A DNA stretch of 64,000 bases, from the NCBI RefSeq assembly GCF_043641665.1, contig NC_092200.1, forward strand, positions 11,167,694 to 11,231,693, in the 5' to 3' direction. The notes under the pieces were generated by a model. The model made no database searches. It was not told where the DNA came from and was given only the letters and a program-made list of their open reading frames with translations. This DNA is from Enoplosus armatus (lineage: Eukaryota; Chordata; Actinopteri; Centrarchiformes; Enoplosidae). Position numbers and translations under genes: made by a program. How positions within the stretch are numbered: the first letter of the stretch is position 1; the number at the start of each line of letters is the position of its first letter. Positions 35,646-50,405 of this stretch are shown one piece after another.

Positions 35646-38600
35646 CATTGCCCTCCCTTATTGCAGGAGGTTGTTGGGGTCGTGTGCAGCCAGGAAGGGA
35701 GACTGCAGGCACCACACAGGGCGGGAAAAAAGCACTTCCACTTCTTCTGCATGGTTTTGTTTTTGTGAAAAAATGTATTCACAGTTAATACTCTACCTAA
35801 AACATGCAAGAATTGAACATCAATCAAAAAGATTGGAAACTAAATGGGGTTTTGAGTAGGGTTACCGCATTAATAGTGCAGCAATTTACATAGTATTTCA
35901 TTGAAGGACCTCTGACTTCATTGTGCCTGAAACCGAACGCCCTTGAAAGGGAGGTAAAGTAAAAAAGTGAGAAACAAGTTAGAAAACACAGTCTTAATGG
36001 GAGAGTATTCTTTCACACAAACCCACTGTATTGTTTTCCAAACCCTTGCCTGCAAACGCTACACACTCTACACACACTCCAGACATGAGCCTCTCATGAG
36101 TCATGCCCTTTACTGGTCCGTGTAGGGCATGAATGTGAATGTGTAGTCTGCCCCGGTGTCGACACAATGCTGCCTCAGTTCTGAAGGTGAAACCACGCGG
36201 AGGATGTGTGGTCTGATCTAAACCACCAGCAGTGAATAACAAACCACTTATTATTCCTTCTGAATAACATTTCATTCTTCCTTGAATAAACCATCAGGAA
36301 GAACGAGCCCTCAGTTAGAAACCCTGGCTGCCAGGCCGTCTGCCAGCGGTGACCACCTTATTTTGTTGATTGCACACTTACAGTGCGTTAAGCTGAGTTG
36401 ACTTTGATTTTTTTAAGCTCTTTGCACAAGAGGAAGTGGTCATTTGGAGTTGAATACTATTGTACACGAGTGGGAGTTTGCTTTCAAGGGATGTTTTGAT
36501 ATGGAACATTAAGTCTATTAAAAGTCTAGCCAGGTACTGTGCTTCAGCGATAAGGATATCAGTTGCTGTAAAAGACAATGGAGTAATTCTAGAGGTATTG
36601 TTAGGAGTGTCCTTTTTTCCATACACAGTGTTGGTTGGCTAATACAGTGGTTTGATTATGCTGTTCATGAAACAAGAGATTGTTTCTATTCTCCTGCTCT
36701 GGCTTTATTGTGTTACTGAATCCCCCCGAGAAGTGAGTTACGTTCAAGAGTTGTGCTGACTCTCTGCCTGTGCTTCTCCTGCGCTGTTGGGACTGAAGTG
36801 GATTGTTTAAAGATTCTCCAGGATGAGATGTGTTTTTCCCTCCTCTGTCTGGCATAGAAAAAGAGAAGACTCAAAAGACTAAAAGTGCCTAAAAACACAC
36901 ACATTAAAGTAGCGTGCTATTGTGTTGTCTTAGCAGAAGAGATTAAACCCTGCAGCATCATGTAATGTAGATTTCGACAGAGAAAGAGGCGGTCAGATAG
37001 ACAGAAAGATGATATCAGCAAATAAATCCCCAAGAATAAGCAAACCAGAGCGAGTCAAGGCAAAAATATCCCTGTGTACAAATATGAAGAATATTAATAG
37101 TTTTAGTGTTAGTTTCACATGCAGCTCTGCTCTCAGGTGCATGTGTCTGGCCTCCGGAGGTTAACAGGGTAACGAAAGGAAAGGCTCCAGTTTCACTTTC
37201 TCAGAGATGTGACTGCCCCCACTGGTTGACCTCAGCTTGACCAGACCTGACCCCAACCCTGACTTCACAGCTGCCCTTTTAGAGAGATGTACATAAAGGT
37301 GTGCAAGAAAGGTGCATGAAAACACTTTCACTGCGTATCTTGTCAGCGGGAGAGAATCGCCTGATTTTCTTTGATGAGGAGATCAGCTCAGTCAAATCAT
37401 TATAAATGAAGGATAAAATGGATTTTGTTGCAGGAAATCTTCGCAGTTATTTTTGACTTAAGCTGTTGCAGAACTCTTAAGACGGGCGCAGCGAGGGAGG
37501 AACTCCTACGCAGAGGATACATTTCCTCTGGACTTGCCCAACCACAACACTTTGTTTCAGTGCTCTTGTTGTCATTAAAAATAGACCTCTGCCCTTCTGA
37601 AGCAAGGGCCCCGTAGCATCCTGATCTATTTTGCGCTCCATGCTGTTCCCCAAAGGCTTTCTGGGTGGAAAAGTACTCCCTTCTCCACAGCAGTTCAGGG
37701 CAAAGGGGGATTCTTTCCTGCAATGTCGACGTCTTTTTATTGACTTTAGAAAAGCAGACAGAAAGGAGTTGGATCGCACAATGCGAAGCAAAAACTGTTG
37801 CTAGAGACCATCAAGCAGCTGATACTCAGGAGGTAATTGTGCAAGTTGAGTTTTTCTTCTTCTTTTTAATGCCTCTGCTTGTGTTACAAAGGCCTGAAAT
37901 TTGTAGCTGGAGATCGACAAACCATTCTGAATTGTTTTTAGAGGGAAAAGGGGATGTTGTTTCCTCCTATCCCTCAACCCCATTACAGCTCCCGCACACC
38001 TTCTCACTCTGAACTGAAAGCCAACATATTGATACAACACTTAATTCATCCCCAGAGGGAAATAATCTTTTCTCTCACCCTCCCTCTGATACAGGACGGT
38101 CAGAGTGCAGGGTGCACTGGATCTGGGAGGGATTTTATAGCCAGTGTTGTGTGTTAATGAGCGTGAAACAACAGCGGTTTCTGCATCCTGGAACATTTCC
38201 AGTCCAAACACCCACAGGCGGTGGCAGGTCTCTCTGCACACGATGAGGCCCACTGTAACCTGTCATTGTCATCAGCGGAGCTCCACACCCACGCTGCCTC
38301 CCTCGCGCCCCCTCCCCTCTGGGCCCCATGTTTCATAATTAACACTGTCTCATTCCAAATATATGTTTCTTTTTGTCCTGGTCTTAAGAAGATTGGCGCT
38401 TTTTTTTTCTAGTAATTGTGTGATTTCTCACCCACTCAGATATTCAGGGTTCATCACTCATAGCTGAAGCAATTATAGTAATTGGCAGGTTTCAGTTACT
38501 TTATTTCATCTTTGATTCTCACTCTTTAGTGCTTCTTAGCCGTCCTTTCCCATCAAGACATCCAGACTCCTGAGTTGAATTTGCTGCTTTTAAGAAGCTA

Positions 38601-41600
38601 TGAAACAGAGGTGTTGGCAAAAAAAATGATAAAAAAAAAAAATTTCTAACACAAATCATCGGCTTCCATATTTAGCCGCAGAGCATGATTATTGTGAAGG
38701 AGGTAAAGGATGTTAATTGTAGTGTAGAGACACATGATTTACTGCTATTGTTGTAAAGCAGTGGTAGCTGAACATACCTAAAGAAACAATTACGCAAATC
38801 ACACTGTTATTTCTGCCTCGGCGGCTGGACTATAATTTAACCACATGTCTGACTCTGCGTCTGGTCCCACACATTCTGTCACTCAAAATTACCTGTTCCT
38901 CTCTCTCCTCTGTTTCTAACACACAAATTTACCACTTTCAAAAACTCTCCGTATACACAGAAGAAAGCAACTTGACGGGTTGATTAATGCAGATAATCCG
39001 GCTGTATCATCCTCTTAAGAACAGAAAGCTTTCGGAAGTATTAGAGACGTATTTCTTCAATAGCAACAAGACGAATGCTGACACAGGAGAGAATACATCT
39101 ACAGATGAATGTACAGGGATAATAATAGATGGATAAAGTAAAAGTGGACATAGGCTTCTGAGAGTTGGGAGGTTAAGAAGTAACAGAGATGGAGTTGAGC
39201 ACACCTGGAGGCCACATGTGGATTTCCCCGCCTGCCCCCACCAGCGCCTCAGCTTGGAAAACTCCGTTGTCATCATTATAGCAAAAGGGTGGAGGGGATC
39301 ATTAAGTCATTATTTATGTGCTTTCTGCTGTTTTATCACCTCCAGACACAGTCTCACAATGCAGACACCCACACTCACAGCCCCAGAAGAATAACATAAT
39401 TGTATGAGGCAGCCAGGGGGTCCCGTCTAATAGAAAAAGTGCAGACATTAACAGTCTGGGCCAGCTGTGACGACGTCTAACCCACCTCTTTTTTTTCTCC
39501 CTGTTAAGCTCGTTTACACCTTGCGTTGTTTATGTTTATTTACACGCTGCTCCCACAATGAACCTTTATTTCCAGATTTTCTCCGGTCTGAGGGATGAGG
39601 TAGCAGAGGGGAAGTTTTTACAGGCAATTTCCCCTTTACGATAGCACTAGTTTGCTTGATGAGCCCGGATAAAAACAGAGCACTTTAAGGTCCCTCTCAC
39701 CCAGTTTTGACTTCTTCCTCCCCACAACATTTTCTAGCCTGTAAAAGCGGCCTGGTCGTTATAACAGTTTTTTGTCTTTGTGTGTGTGAACTGCTTCATT
39801 TCAGTCTGCCTTTCCTCGTCAGGGCAAGTTTGACTCAATTTTCACCCGTTCTGTCATCATTTCACACCGTGATGGGTGATATGATTGCAGTTTACATAAA
39901 ACAAAACAAAAACAAAAAGCCTAGTGGGTGAAAACAGAGACTTACATGGTAGAGGCGGTCTGAAGAAATAAAAAAACGTGTGGAATTGGCGTAGAATTGG
40001 ATGTTAAACAGACCTGCACTGTGTTGCACCTGGAGCCGTGGCTCCTGTGAAAGGCCATGCAGAGTCAGCTCTCTAGACGCTGCAGTCCCAGATACTCTGA
40101 ATGCCGCTGTTTCCCCCCGGTGTTTCCTTTCCCTTTAGTTTAAAAGGGGGAACTGTTGCTGTTCCAGCTGTGCCTGACCACCTCACCCTGAGTCTGTTCC
40201 CCTGTTGTTTTCATGTCCTGATTCAATTACCTCTGTGGGACTGCTCTCCTGACACATGACACATACACACACACTCACACACACACACACACTGGACAGG
40301 AGAGATGTGAGGACCTGCTGTTTTATGGCATGTGGTGTGTGTTATTCATGGAGATCCCAGGCGCTCTTTCCAACCCTTTCTTTCCTCTCTCTGAAGTGCC
40401 TCTAAACTCCTCAGTCCTTCTCTTTCTCTCCATCTAAACTCATCTTGTACTAATCCTCTCCATTCTCCTCCTCACTCACCGCTCCTTTTGTTCCTGCTTA
40501 ACCTCTTTAACACTCCTCTCCTCCTACCTACAACCTCCTCCATCCAGGCCCGTCCCTTAATTTCATCTCATCCAACCTCTACACTTCATCCTGTCCTGCA
40601 TCTCCTTCTTCCTTTGTTCCTCTATTCCACTCATTCTTACCGGCCTCTCTCCAGTAATCCACCTCAAGTGACCCTAAACGACTTTCTCGCCTCTTCACCC
40701 TCTCCAGTCTTCTGCTCCTCTCTTCACGTTTTGAAGAGCAGGTCAGCGCGAGTCTGAAAGCCATTACTCCGTCGTGTTTCAGCCGAGCAGCCCGGTGCCT
40801 CCAAGAATTCACTGGCAGACGCAGAAACACATTCACTCTCATGCTTGTTCATGTTCATGGACATACGTGTATATATGCACACTTTCACATACTTGAATGA
40901 AAGTGATAGCAAATATAATGTAACGCAGCAAATATAATGATGTATGAAGGCATCCAGGCGAACTCGCTGGGATGTTCAGCTGGAGCATAAATCGCAGCAC
41001 TTACACACTTAAATTTGACAGTCAGTGTAACCATGTGCTAATGCACCTTTGGATTTCTGACAGTTTTATAACGTTATACTACTACAAACCACCTAATACA
41101 GGACTGAAAATAAGAAGAGCTCAAAATTTCCATCAGCTTGTCGTCATTATTTAGACTTTTTACAATTAGGAATTGGGAAGAGATTACAGCATTATATGAG
41201 GGTAATCACAGAAGTAAGATCTGTGTTAAATACTTCTAAATTGCTGCTAATCTGCAACTCACGTTGACATTGTAAGAGGGATTTTTGTTAGATTCAGACG
41301 AACTAAAAAGGAAATAAATGGCTCACAAGATACTAAAAAGCATGATTGTTATGACTCTAGTTGGGAAGTTGAAATAAATGTGAAAATGAACACAATACAG
41401 AGAAATAATGTAGTCAAATCCAAATCAAGACCCTACAGAAAACACACAGTGAGCTGATTACATGATCCAACATCCTGTCGGGAAGTTTTCTCAATTTTTT
41501 TCTTTCAGAGTTTGGGCAAACATTTCAGCACAGAACTGCTCCGAGTGATCTTTTAGCAGAGCACAGGAAAATAAATTCCCCACCTTGTCATTGTTCACTG

Positions 41601-42930
41601 TCACTGGAGTGAAACTCATCTCTGATTTCTTCTACATTTTGTGTACATTGTAGTTTGCTAAATGTGACGCTGCTTCCGAGTGGACGTGTGCGTTTGCCTG
41701 CGTGCAGCCCAGAGAAGCCTAATTCTTCATAGATTCTTCAAGTACTATATATGTGATGCAAACTCACACTCACAGAGGAACATGCAAGTAAACATAAACT
41801 GATACAAGTGGGTCAGGTACGCTCACACTGACAAAGAGGCATTTCAGCAGTAATAGATACATTTGGGTCATGTAGACAGCTGAGCACACACATATTCTAC
41901 ACACACATTCTTAAACGTGCTGAAGAAACCATGCACACACACATAAACACACCTATACGGCCAGGAACATCTGGTTTTGGCCTACAATCAAGCCCAGATG
42001 GACCCCAGGGCTGGTGCGTCAACACCAGTGGAGACCACACATTAAATACGCCCAGTATTCTTGCGCCTGACTCCTGGGGATTTAGAGCAGTGAAGGAATA
42101 TTAACCGTAACCTGTAATTGTTATCATAATGACACAGGAAGGCATTTCCAAATTAATACCTGCCATAATTTCAGGGAAATTTAGGTCAGTCGACCAAAAT
42201 CCGACGAGCTTGGAGTCTTGTGTGGCGTGAGCCTCTTGTTGTGTCGTAATGTGTATACGCTGCATGAATATGCAGTATGAGGGCTTGAAGTTAACTTTTT
42301 CCATCTCCGCAGCAATATGAGGAAGAACCTAAACATAGAAAGTGAATTAATATATTGGAGTTAAAAGTGATGATATTCAGCTTTGATGTTGAGCCATCAA
42401 AGGCGTCATGAAACTGCATGGTTCAGAGGGGCAGCATTGCACTGTAATGTATATTTAGCTGTGAGCTTAAATTAGACGCGTCACTGCTATAGACACATGC
42501 CATACCAGCTTGTGTCTCTCTTCATCTGTCGGGGAGGTTGCTGCAGATTAGATGGTATTGTTTTCGCTCCCGGGTGGCATTTTGGGAGGGGTTGTGGCAG
42601 CATGTATGCATGAAAAGAAAGAAAAAAAGGAGTAGAGGTATAAACAAAGACAAAGATTGCCGGTGTGTGTTTGTCCTTTTGTGTGGTAATGTGTGTGTGT
42701 TTGTCAGCTTGTCCTTGCGCGAGCCTTCATTTTGGTGAAGAGAGGGCACATTGCACCTGGCCCATTCCTGCCTAATCAAGTTAGTGGAGGAGCCTGCAGC
42801 TACGACGGCTCAGAGAGTTAATACTGGCCCAAATAGAGACTACAGCGTCTCACTTTTATCCAGGAAACCTTGGAGTTTCCCCCACAAAACTCATTAAACA
42901 CCAACATGAAGCCTGAAGCCGCTCAGTGCA

Positions 42931-42957
42931 TACACACACACACACACACACACACAC
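42931..42957. repeat. (AC)n microsatellite
   Basis: Uninterrupted AC run of about 13 units. Confidence 0.95.
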
Positions 42958-43858
42958 CTGCTCTCCCAATGTATACCTGCTGACACATGCATTCTTATAA
43001 CAATTATAGACCATCCACCCACATCCTAGCAAGATAGAGGGGTGAGTTTTTGATAATTCTGTCTTTGTAGGTTTTACCCAGACGAAAAAATTTTGTAAGT
43101 CTGTTTGATGCATGATTTGTCCCGACATGTAGTATTGGTGCACATTTTTTTGGGATCACAGACATAAAGGATCTGTTTTCTCACTCTTTGTTGCCTCGAA
43201 TCCCTGTTGCTCTCTCAGTTTTTCTGAGGGAGGTGATGACACATCATCAAAGTGATTTCTATTTGTTACATGGGCTCATTTAGGTCAATTAGAGGAAACT
43301 TGTTTTGTGCTGTCAGTGTTTCGGGGACACAGTGGCACCACGCCCCAAAGACGTGCAATTAGTTGTCTGACTGTGACGTCCTCAAATATTCACAAATGTT
43401 TGTCATATGGAGTCTTAAAAGGCTGTGTTGTCGCTACAAGGCAGTTATGACATGAGCTGAACGTTTGAAGACGCGTGCATGCGTGTGTGTGTGTGCAAGC
43501 AAGCTGTTGTACACAAGCATTTTTGTAATATCAGTCACCACAGGTGGGCTGTACATGGTGACATTTTGTTTGAGTTCTACAAAAGTAATCACCATTATAA
43601 ATGACAGCGTGCTGTTTTCACAAATTTAGGCAAAAAAAATAGTCTGTGTCAAGTTATGGGATTTTTTGTTGCTGACAGCATAATTGGATTTACAGTAATC
43701 AAAGTCTCAAAAATCATACAATAGAGACTTATTTGTTAAAATGTTGTATGCAGCACCTTCTTCTGTTGGTGAAATATGGCAAAGAAATACAGGGAAATAA
43801 CTTGGAGTAATAAAAAAGTATGTTACCTACTTTGAATTGATTTGATGGGAACATAATG

Positions 43859-43897
<39 letters not shown>
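43859..43897. repeat. Compound (TA)n(GA)n microsatellite
   Basis: About 12 TA units followed directly by about 8 GA units. Confidence 0.95.
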
Positions 43898-43974
43898 TAC
43901 AGTGTAATTATTCTTCTGTTCGTCACAAACCAAAACAGACCTGCTAAAGTAACTCCACATGGCTCCTCCGTAGT

Positions 43975-44160
43975 GTTTTTAGCCTCATTAGCGTCTCTAG
44001 GGATTGCTGTCAGTCTGTCGGTCATTCAGTCCGTCACTTTGGTCCAGATTGAAATATCTCGACAACTTTTGAATGGATTGTGATGAAATTTTGTACAGAC
44101 ATGATCCCGTTAAGATGTAATCATTTTGGTGATCCCCTAACTTTATTAATTTTTTTTACT
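43975..44160 (-). repeat. Interspersed repeat family A, copy 3 (inverted, partial)
   Basis: Read on the minus strand it gives 'gttaggggatcaccaaaatg', then 'gtacaaaatttcatcacaat' and 'aaaagttgtcgagatatttc', ending in a 'gacggactgaatgacc'-type segment. This is the same order of modules as at 24140-24300, but it lacks the 5' half. Confidence 0.6.
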
Positions 44161-44417
44161 TTAGTTGTTAAAAGTCTGTTGTTGGTATGATGTAACGTCA
44201 GTCTTCTTTTGCTGAGCCGCTCTACTTCTGACAAAATGAAATTGTACTTTTAGCAAAACTATATCGAGTCAAACAAGGTCACTAAATGGAGCAAAACAGA
44301 AAATTGTATTTAATGCAGACCTGCCATGTGTGGCTGCTTCATGTGGTCAGGATCCCAGATACTGATACACCAGATCACACTGTTGCATCCCTGTTTTTAA
44401 AGACAATTGTTGTTTTG

Positions 44418-44442
44418 TGTATGTGTGTGTGTGTGTGTGTGT
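44418..44442. repeat. (GT)n microsatellite
   Basis: About 11 GT units with one interruption at the start. Confidence 0.9.
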
Positions 44443-47400
44443 CTTTACTTGCCCTCCACACCTTCAATTGTAATCTTTGCCTACTTTACATTTCTCTCTC
44501 GCCCCTCCGTCCATCTAATGTGTCATGTTGATGATTTAGCAGTACACCGGCGGAGTGGATTAACTGTGCAGTTCACGCTTTCTGTCTGAAGTTTCATGCT
44601 TTTAAAGGAGGGCAGAGTGTCATTGATCAGAGAGAGAGACAGTGTGGAAACATTATAGTGAGACCTGATTAGTAAGAGTGTAGCGTGACGCGCCGAGGGA
44701 TCAGCATCAATAATGACACCCGGAGAAAATCTGCTTGAGCCTCAGTTTTCCATTTCCCTTAGAAGTTTGATGTCTCCCCTCCTGTCCTTGTCTACAAAGT
44801 GTGGCAGCTTCTCAAATGCATCGCCCCCCACCTCCACGCTGCCATGAAAATGTGTCATATAATAGTTTCATATAATTGTTTGGTTAACTTGTGTGGCCAT
44901 TTTCTACATCACCACGCCTCCCTGTATGAGGGCAAAGCCCTCATTTAACCACTGCTTCTTCCTTGGCACTTCTTCTGCTCTAATTCACTGCTTCTCCTGA
45001 CCTTCCGAATGACATTTACAGAGAAAATCTACCTGCACTAAAGGCTTTGTCACAGTGGTTAATGAGCACATGGTGAAGGACAACCTGATCATTAAGCCTT
45101 TGGACCTAAGCATGTAGATAATGGCATCTATTGATGTGGGTGAAATAATGATTGGGCCATATGTGGTGTGGTCTTTCTGCCTTACAGTAGCACAGTTGTG
45201 TTGACTTAAATGGGGTAATATGTGGGTTGTTAAAGCCGTCAGCTATCAGCTTCAGTACTTTATAAATAGAGTTGTGAATATTCATGCTGAACTGTGGAGG
45301 ATGGCATTAAGGTTAATAAGTTATTATGAACAAAATAATAAATAAAGTCAAAGAAAAGTGACCTGAAGCCATAAGGAGTTTGTACGGAGGTTATGATAAA
45401 TAAAATCTGTTGTTTAATTGACATTTTGACCTTTTTACTAAGGTCTAAGTCCTCAAGTGAAAAACTCACACAGACATCGTGATGCAGCTATGTAATGATG
45501 GACGTCTCCCCATCTATTAATATTTGTGATTGTTGCCCCTGCTCTTCCTTGCTTTCGTAGTTTTTACCCCTCCAAGAGTGCGTTGCGAGATGTGTATGTT
45601 GTTGTGCTTCTTCAAAAACAGCCTGGCCTGTCTCGTGGGGGAAGTACGCGGGATCACACAGAAGGAAGTGCAATTACCGCCTCCCAGCAGATCCCTAATC
45701 ACTGAGCCCTGATGTTAAAAGTTTGCCTCTTTAATGTGTTGAATTTCAAAGACACAGCACAAACCATTTGATTCGCTCACTCCCATCTTCACAGGATGTA
45801 AATAAGCTTATTAACCGGCCATTTTTAATATGTGCATCCCATGACCTCAAGAGGAGCTGCTGACTTTATTCAAATGGATTCTCTAAAGATTCACCGGTGA
45901 AATTAATATATTTACAGTGAATATGTTTATTTAACACTGTTTTTAGTAAACCTGAAAAATTGTGTTGGTGTTACAAATCTAGATAGCAGTTTGGTCGTGT
46001 GTGTGTGTGTGTGCGCATATGTGTGTGTTTGACTTGCACCTGAACAAACATATCAAACTTCCTCCAACATGGCGCTTAGAACGAGTTAACTTTCGTTTTA
46101 ATGTTGCCACAACATATCTCTTAATGCGCATGTGCTTGCTAAATGTCATTATCTGTTAATACGCAAAGTATGCACAGTGCATGTAATATATTTGAATGTA
46201 GAATCAATACGTTTCAAGTCCGTTGCCTCCTAATTGTACCACTGACTAATAATGTCTTCTTCTGGACTCCAACTGGGAATCAAATGCCCAATTAGAGCCT
46301 TTACCCTCAGGCCCTGCTCCAGTAGAAGTGAGCAGAAAAGAGGAGGTAGAAGAAGAATTACTGAAGTGGTACATTCCGTAGTTAGTCTGAGGTTTTTGCC
46401 TTTACGTGGCTTTAATAGATCCAGAGACACAAGTTGCCGAGGGCTAAGGTGTGTAGGTCGGTTCTGAAAGTGGCTGCAAGTCTCAGGTGTCTCTATTTTT
46501 GAGGAGGCTAACTGTCAGCGTGGACTAGTCCGTTCAGCTCTCGGTGAAACACAATCCTTCCGACTCCTTCAGACGTGCACGCAGGAAAAGAAGGAGGGGG
46601 AGGAAGATAGAGGCGAGACGGCGGGAGAGAGGCCTACATCTGTTTGCTTGGTCTAGCAGAGACATGATCACATCGGATGCCCGCAGGCTCCGTCTCCGAC
46701 TCTGCTCCTCTGTTGTTCCAGTTTACCCTTGGGAGACATGTTCGGGGAGACGGAGTCTAAGACAGGCACACACACACACACATACACAAACACACACAAA
46801 GACCACTTCTGCTGCACACACACTGTTGCCGCCATTAACCAAACCATCTCTCCCTCTCATTAATGCTATAACTTTCTGCTATAGTGCCTGTCTCTGGTGT
46901 TCACAGGACAAATTACAAAGGCCAGGCACTCAACAGACACACACAGACACGCACACATGCACACGCCCGGGTAATTAATTGGTTCCAGTGGAGCCAAGAG
47001 CTAATTTACTATCCCTCCTGCCACATTTCTTCAGATACAGTAAGACAACTCATCTCAAGGCAGCGTCCTTATGGCTCCCTCCCCATCTGTAGGTCCTCTA
47101 TGTGTGTTGAAGTGTATGTGTGTATGATTATTTTTTTTCTTTTCTGCCAAAGAGGTAGTTGTTGTTTTTCAGGCATATAATTACTGAGCTGTAGGAGTTG
47201 GCAGCCTGTTAGGCTTGTTATCTTGGACATGTTGATTGCAAGAAACATGTGGTAAGATTGATTACAGTACACTTCTCCCTGCCGCCTGCCTCCCTTTGGG
47301 TTTGACCGATTGGGACTTTTGTCAGTGAAGGGCCAGATTTAAAAGAAAGAATAACTTGTGATGAAATGCTGATGATTTCTTTAGCTATTCACTTTGTCAT

Positions 47401-48215
47401 TAAGATTATGCCCTATACTTCACAAACTTTATTCCTTTAATAAAATAAAAGAATAGCAGACATTGAATAGCACTCCTTAAAAAGTAGTCTGCATTAAGCT
47501 CATGCGTAAGAAATACTTTAATTTCTCCATAAATGGTGTTGCCACTTTAAATACAAGCGGAAAACATAGTGACAAGAAACAGACAAAATACACTACATGG
47601 AGAAGGGTTAGCATGTTTTCCTTCTATGGAAGTCCAAGGCATTACAAATTAGTTGATTATTGAAGGATTGAATATCTTAAAAGCCAAGTTTTAACTTTAA
47701 TTTTGAACTAATCATCCTTTAGCATATCTTATGGTCCACATGTAAACCCTTAATCCTGCAATAACTGATTTTTTGGGCTCAAGCTGTAAACACAACACCT
47801 TTTAAGTAGATATGCCAAAGTTGTTAGCAGACAGTTGCTTATTTACACATCCAGCAGATACGGAGCAACCATTTGTGTTTGTGGCCACATGGCGAATGGA
47901 AGTCCAGTATTCACTCTCATCTTATCTCTGATTTTGGTGTCTCACTCCTATTTTGTGCTGGGCAGGTAGCTTTTCTAACAGCTTTATAATGAAAACAAAA
48001 ACAGACAAGCCGAGTCCAGTGATAATTCTCACTCCAAGCGACCCCTTTCACATTACACATAACTATTTGATCCATAGTGATTATCAATATTAATAAGTGC
48101 AGCTTTAAAGTAACCAAACAATAATAAAAAGTACAATTATCTCTGAATGTAGTCCAATGAATGAAGTACAATATAACCTCACAAAATGGAAATAAGTGTT
48201 AATAATTAAGATTGT

Positions 48216-48268
48216 GCTGAAGTGCAGTACCTGAGTAAATGTACTTTTTAACTCTCCACCTCTGCTGT
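48216..48268. repeat. Fragment resembling the 35-kb TIR element terminus
   Basis: The stretch 'cagtacctgagtaaatgtac' followed by 'ttaactctccacctctgctg' matches the degenerate end of the family at 35066-35645. It is short and diverged. Confidence 0.35.
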
Positions 48269-49839
48269 AGAAGATCCAACAGTAAACACAACTCAAAGCC
48301 CTGTACTTTTACGGCAAGTATAACCAAAGAGACTCGACCTCCCCTGCAGTGGAATCTATCTGTAAGAGATTTCATCCATCATTCCCCCAGTCATAGCCTG
48401 TCACCGCTAAAGCTGATATGATTGATTACGATATTAGTAATTGGATGATTCAAAACTGCAGTATTCTGTGCAGAACAAAAAAAAAAAGATGTCTCCACTC
48501 ACTGATTTCACATTCTCAGCTGAATGAGAGGAATTTACCCTTGGATGACTGTAATTTTCTTTCCATTTCGAGTCTGGTTAGCATTAAGGTAGCCTTTCAT
48601 TCTTCTGTGAGGCGCGTCTGTGCCCTTTTGAAAGTATAGATCAATGAGTTGGTCCGTTAGTTAGTAGTTACCCTTGATATTGGCAGAGCAGCGAGTGCCC
48701 TCATTTTGCTTCTTCACCTCAGAGGTGCGGACGGCAGGTGTGTTTCTGTGAATGGCAAGTCAGTTTTAGACTTGTCTGGGTACAGCTGTAGACTGTGATA
48801 GTGTAATTTTGCGCCCAGTGAGACAGTCGGCTATCCGTTGGCCAAGCATGTAATTAAAGCTTTAAAAATGTCACCATCCCTCAGTGGCGGGCTTTATGGT
48901 CCTTATCGCTGCAGTCTCAGGTGAGTGTGCATGTGTCGGTACGAGCGCATGAATTTAATGTTTGTATTTCCTGCATGTGTGGTGAGGTATTTGATTGTAA
49001 GTCTTGAAGTATTGTACCCATCTTCGCACCGCTGCCTTGATCAGGCATTAGATGACACCAACTCTTGTCGTGTGGATTGGCCCTGCTAATACACCGCACG
49101 GAGAACAAAGGCTTTGAAGTGCGAGAAATCTTTGATGCCAATGCATTACCCAAGCAGTTAAATGTTGAGAAAATGACAGAAAATAATTCAAACATCCATG
49201 AGAGGATTGTTTTGATCATCTCCGGGGTGAAAGCGAACCTGATCTTGTGCTTGCAAATCAGTTTAGGGTTTTGGGGACTGTGTTAATCCTTAGTGCTGGC
49301 TGTTAAGTCAAAGTCATCGATGATATCGGCACTGAAGAAGTACCCTGAAAGTTTGTATAAGGGAGCTGGTAGCAACCTAACACCTGCTTCTCTGTCAGAG
49401 AGGTAACTTTGTAGTACCTTGCTGAGGTTGTTATGGAAATATCAACTCTAAGTGAGATGTAGTTTTGGGACAGTGGTGACAAACTCTGAGATTTAAGCCA
49501 CTCCAGAGCTGCAAGGTTGTTGTGACAGTTTTCTCCCTGTGAACAGCGCTGTCTTGACACTGAGAGCAGCTCAGACAGTAGCCTGAGGGTCTGGGCTGTG
49601 TGTCAGAGCCGCTGTCTCACCAGCCGATCAGTGTCTGGGTCGGCCACAGGATTTCTTCACAAGTTGACACTGTGTTATATAGACAGCAGCCCTGGCCGCA
49701 GAGGTAGAGATAGGGCTGGTTGAATAATGTTAATTGGCACTGAGAGGCAGAGTGTGTGATGTCCAGAGATCCTGATGAAGATGATAGTTTCATTCCTCTG
49801 TGCTGCAGGTGGCTTTGTTTATTTTTTTTAACTCAAAAG

Positions 49840-50405
49840 GGAAGTTTGACATTTTTGGAAATATGCTCATTTGCTTTCTTGCTGAGAGTTAGACGAGAAG
49901 ATTGTCTGTACGCTAAATATAAAGTAACAGCCCACAGCTGGCTAACTTAGCTTAGCATAAAGACTAGAAACAGGAGGTAACAGCTAGCCTGGCTCCTGTC
50001 TTCCAGTCCTCTGATGCTCACTAATTAACACTTTGCATCTTGCAAAACTTATAATCTACAAAAAACGTAGTGTAAAAATGACAAATTGCGACTCCAGGAA
50101 GTTGCTGGTTCTGACTAAGAAATAGTTTGGCATATAACACCATGTCAAACAGCGATTTGTCGTTTTTGTACTAATGAAACAAACAGCATATCACGTATTA
50201 ATAGGTGAGCTTTAGAGGTGCTGGTAGACAGATTTTTTTTTGGATGGAGCCAGGCTAGCTTTTTCCCCGTTTCCAGTCTTTGTGCTAAGCTAAGTTAGCC
50301 GGCTGCTGGCAATAACCTCATATTTAGAACGAACGAAAGTCGTATAAATCCTCTCATCTAACTCTCGGTAAGAAAGCAAATGAGCATATTTCCATTTCGC
50401 TTTAA
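49840..50405. mobile_element. Fold-back (long inverted repeat) MITE, complete copy
   Basis: The left arm (about 49857-50000) starts 'ggaaatatgctcatttgctt' and contains 'ggctaacttagcttagcata' and 'agctagcctggctcc'. The right arm (about 50245-50394) is its inverted copy, with 'ggagccaggctagct', 'gtgctaagctaagttagcc' and 'aagcaaatgagcatatttcc'. The arms are about 145-150 bp each, similar but not identical, around a loop of about 245 bp. No coding capacity is present. A second copy of the family begins at 63821. Confidence 0.75.

Noticed and set aside
46544..46978. 144-codon ORF, Arg-rich then His/Thr repeats
   Set aside because: It follows a purine-rich tract and an (AC)n microsatellite. The composition explains the protein.
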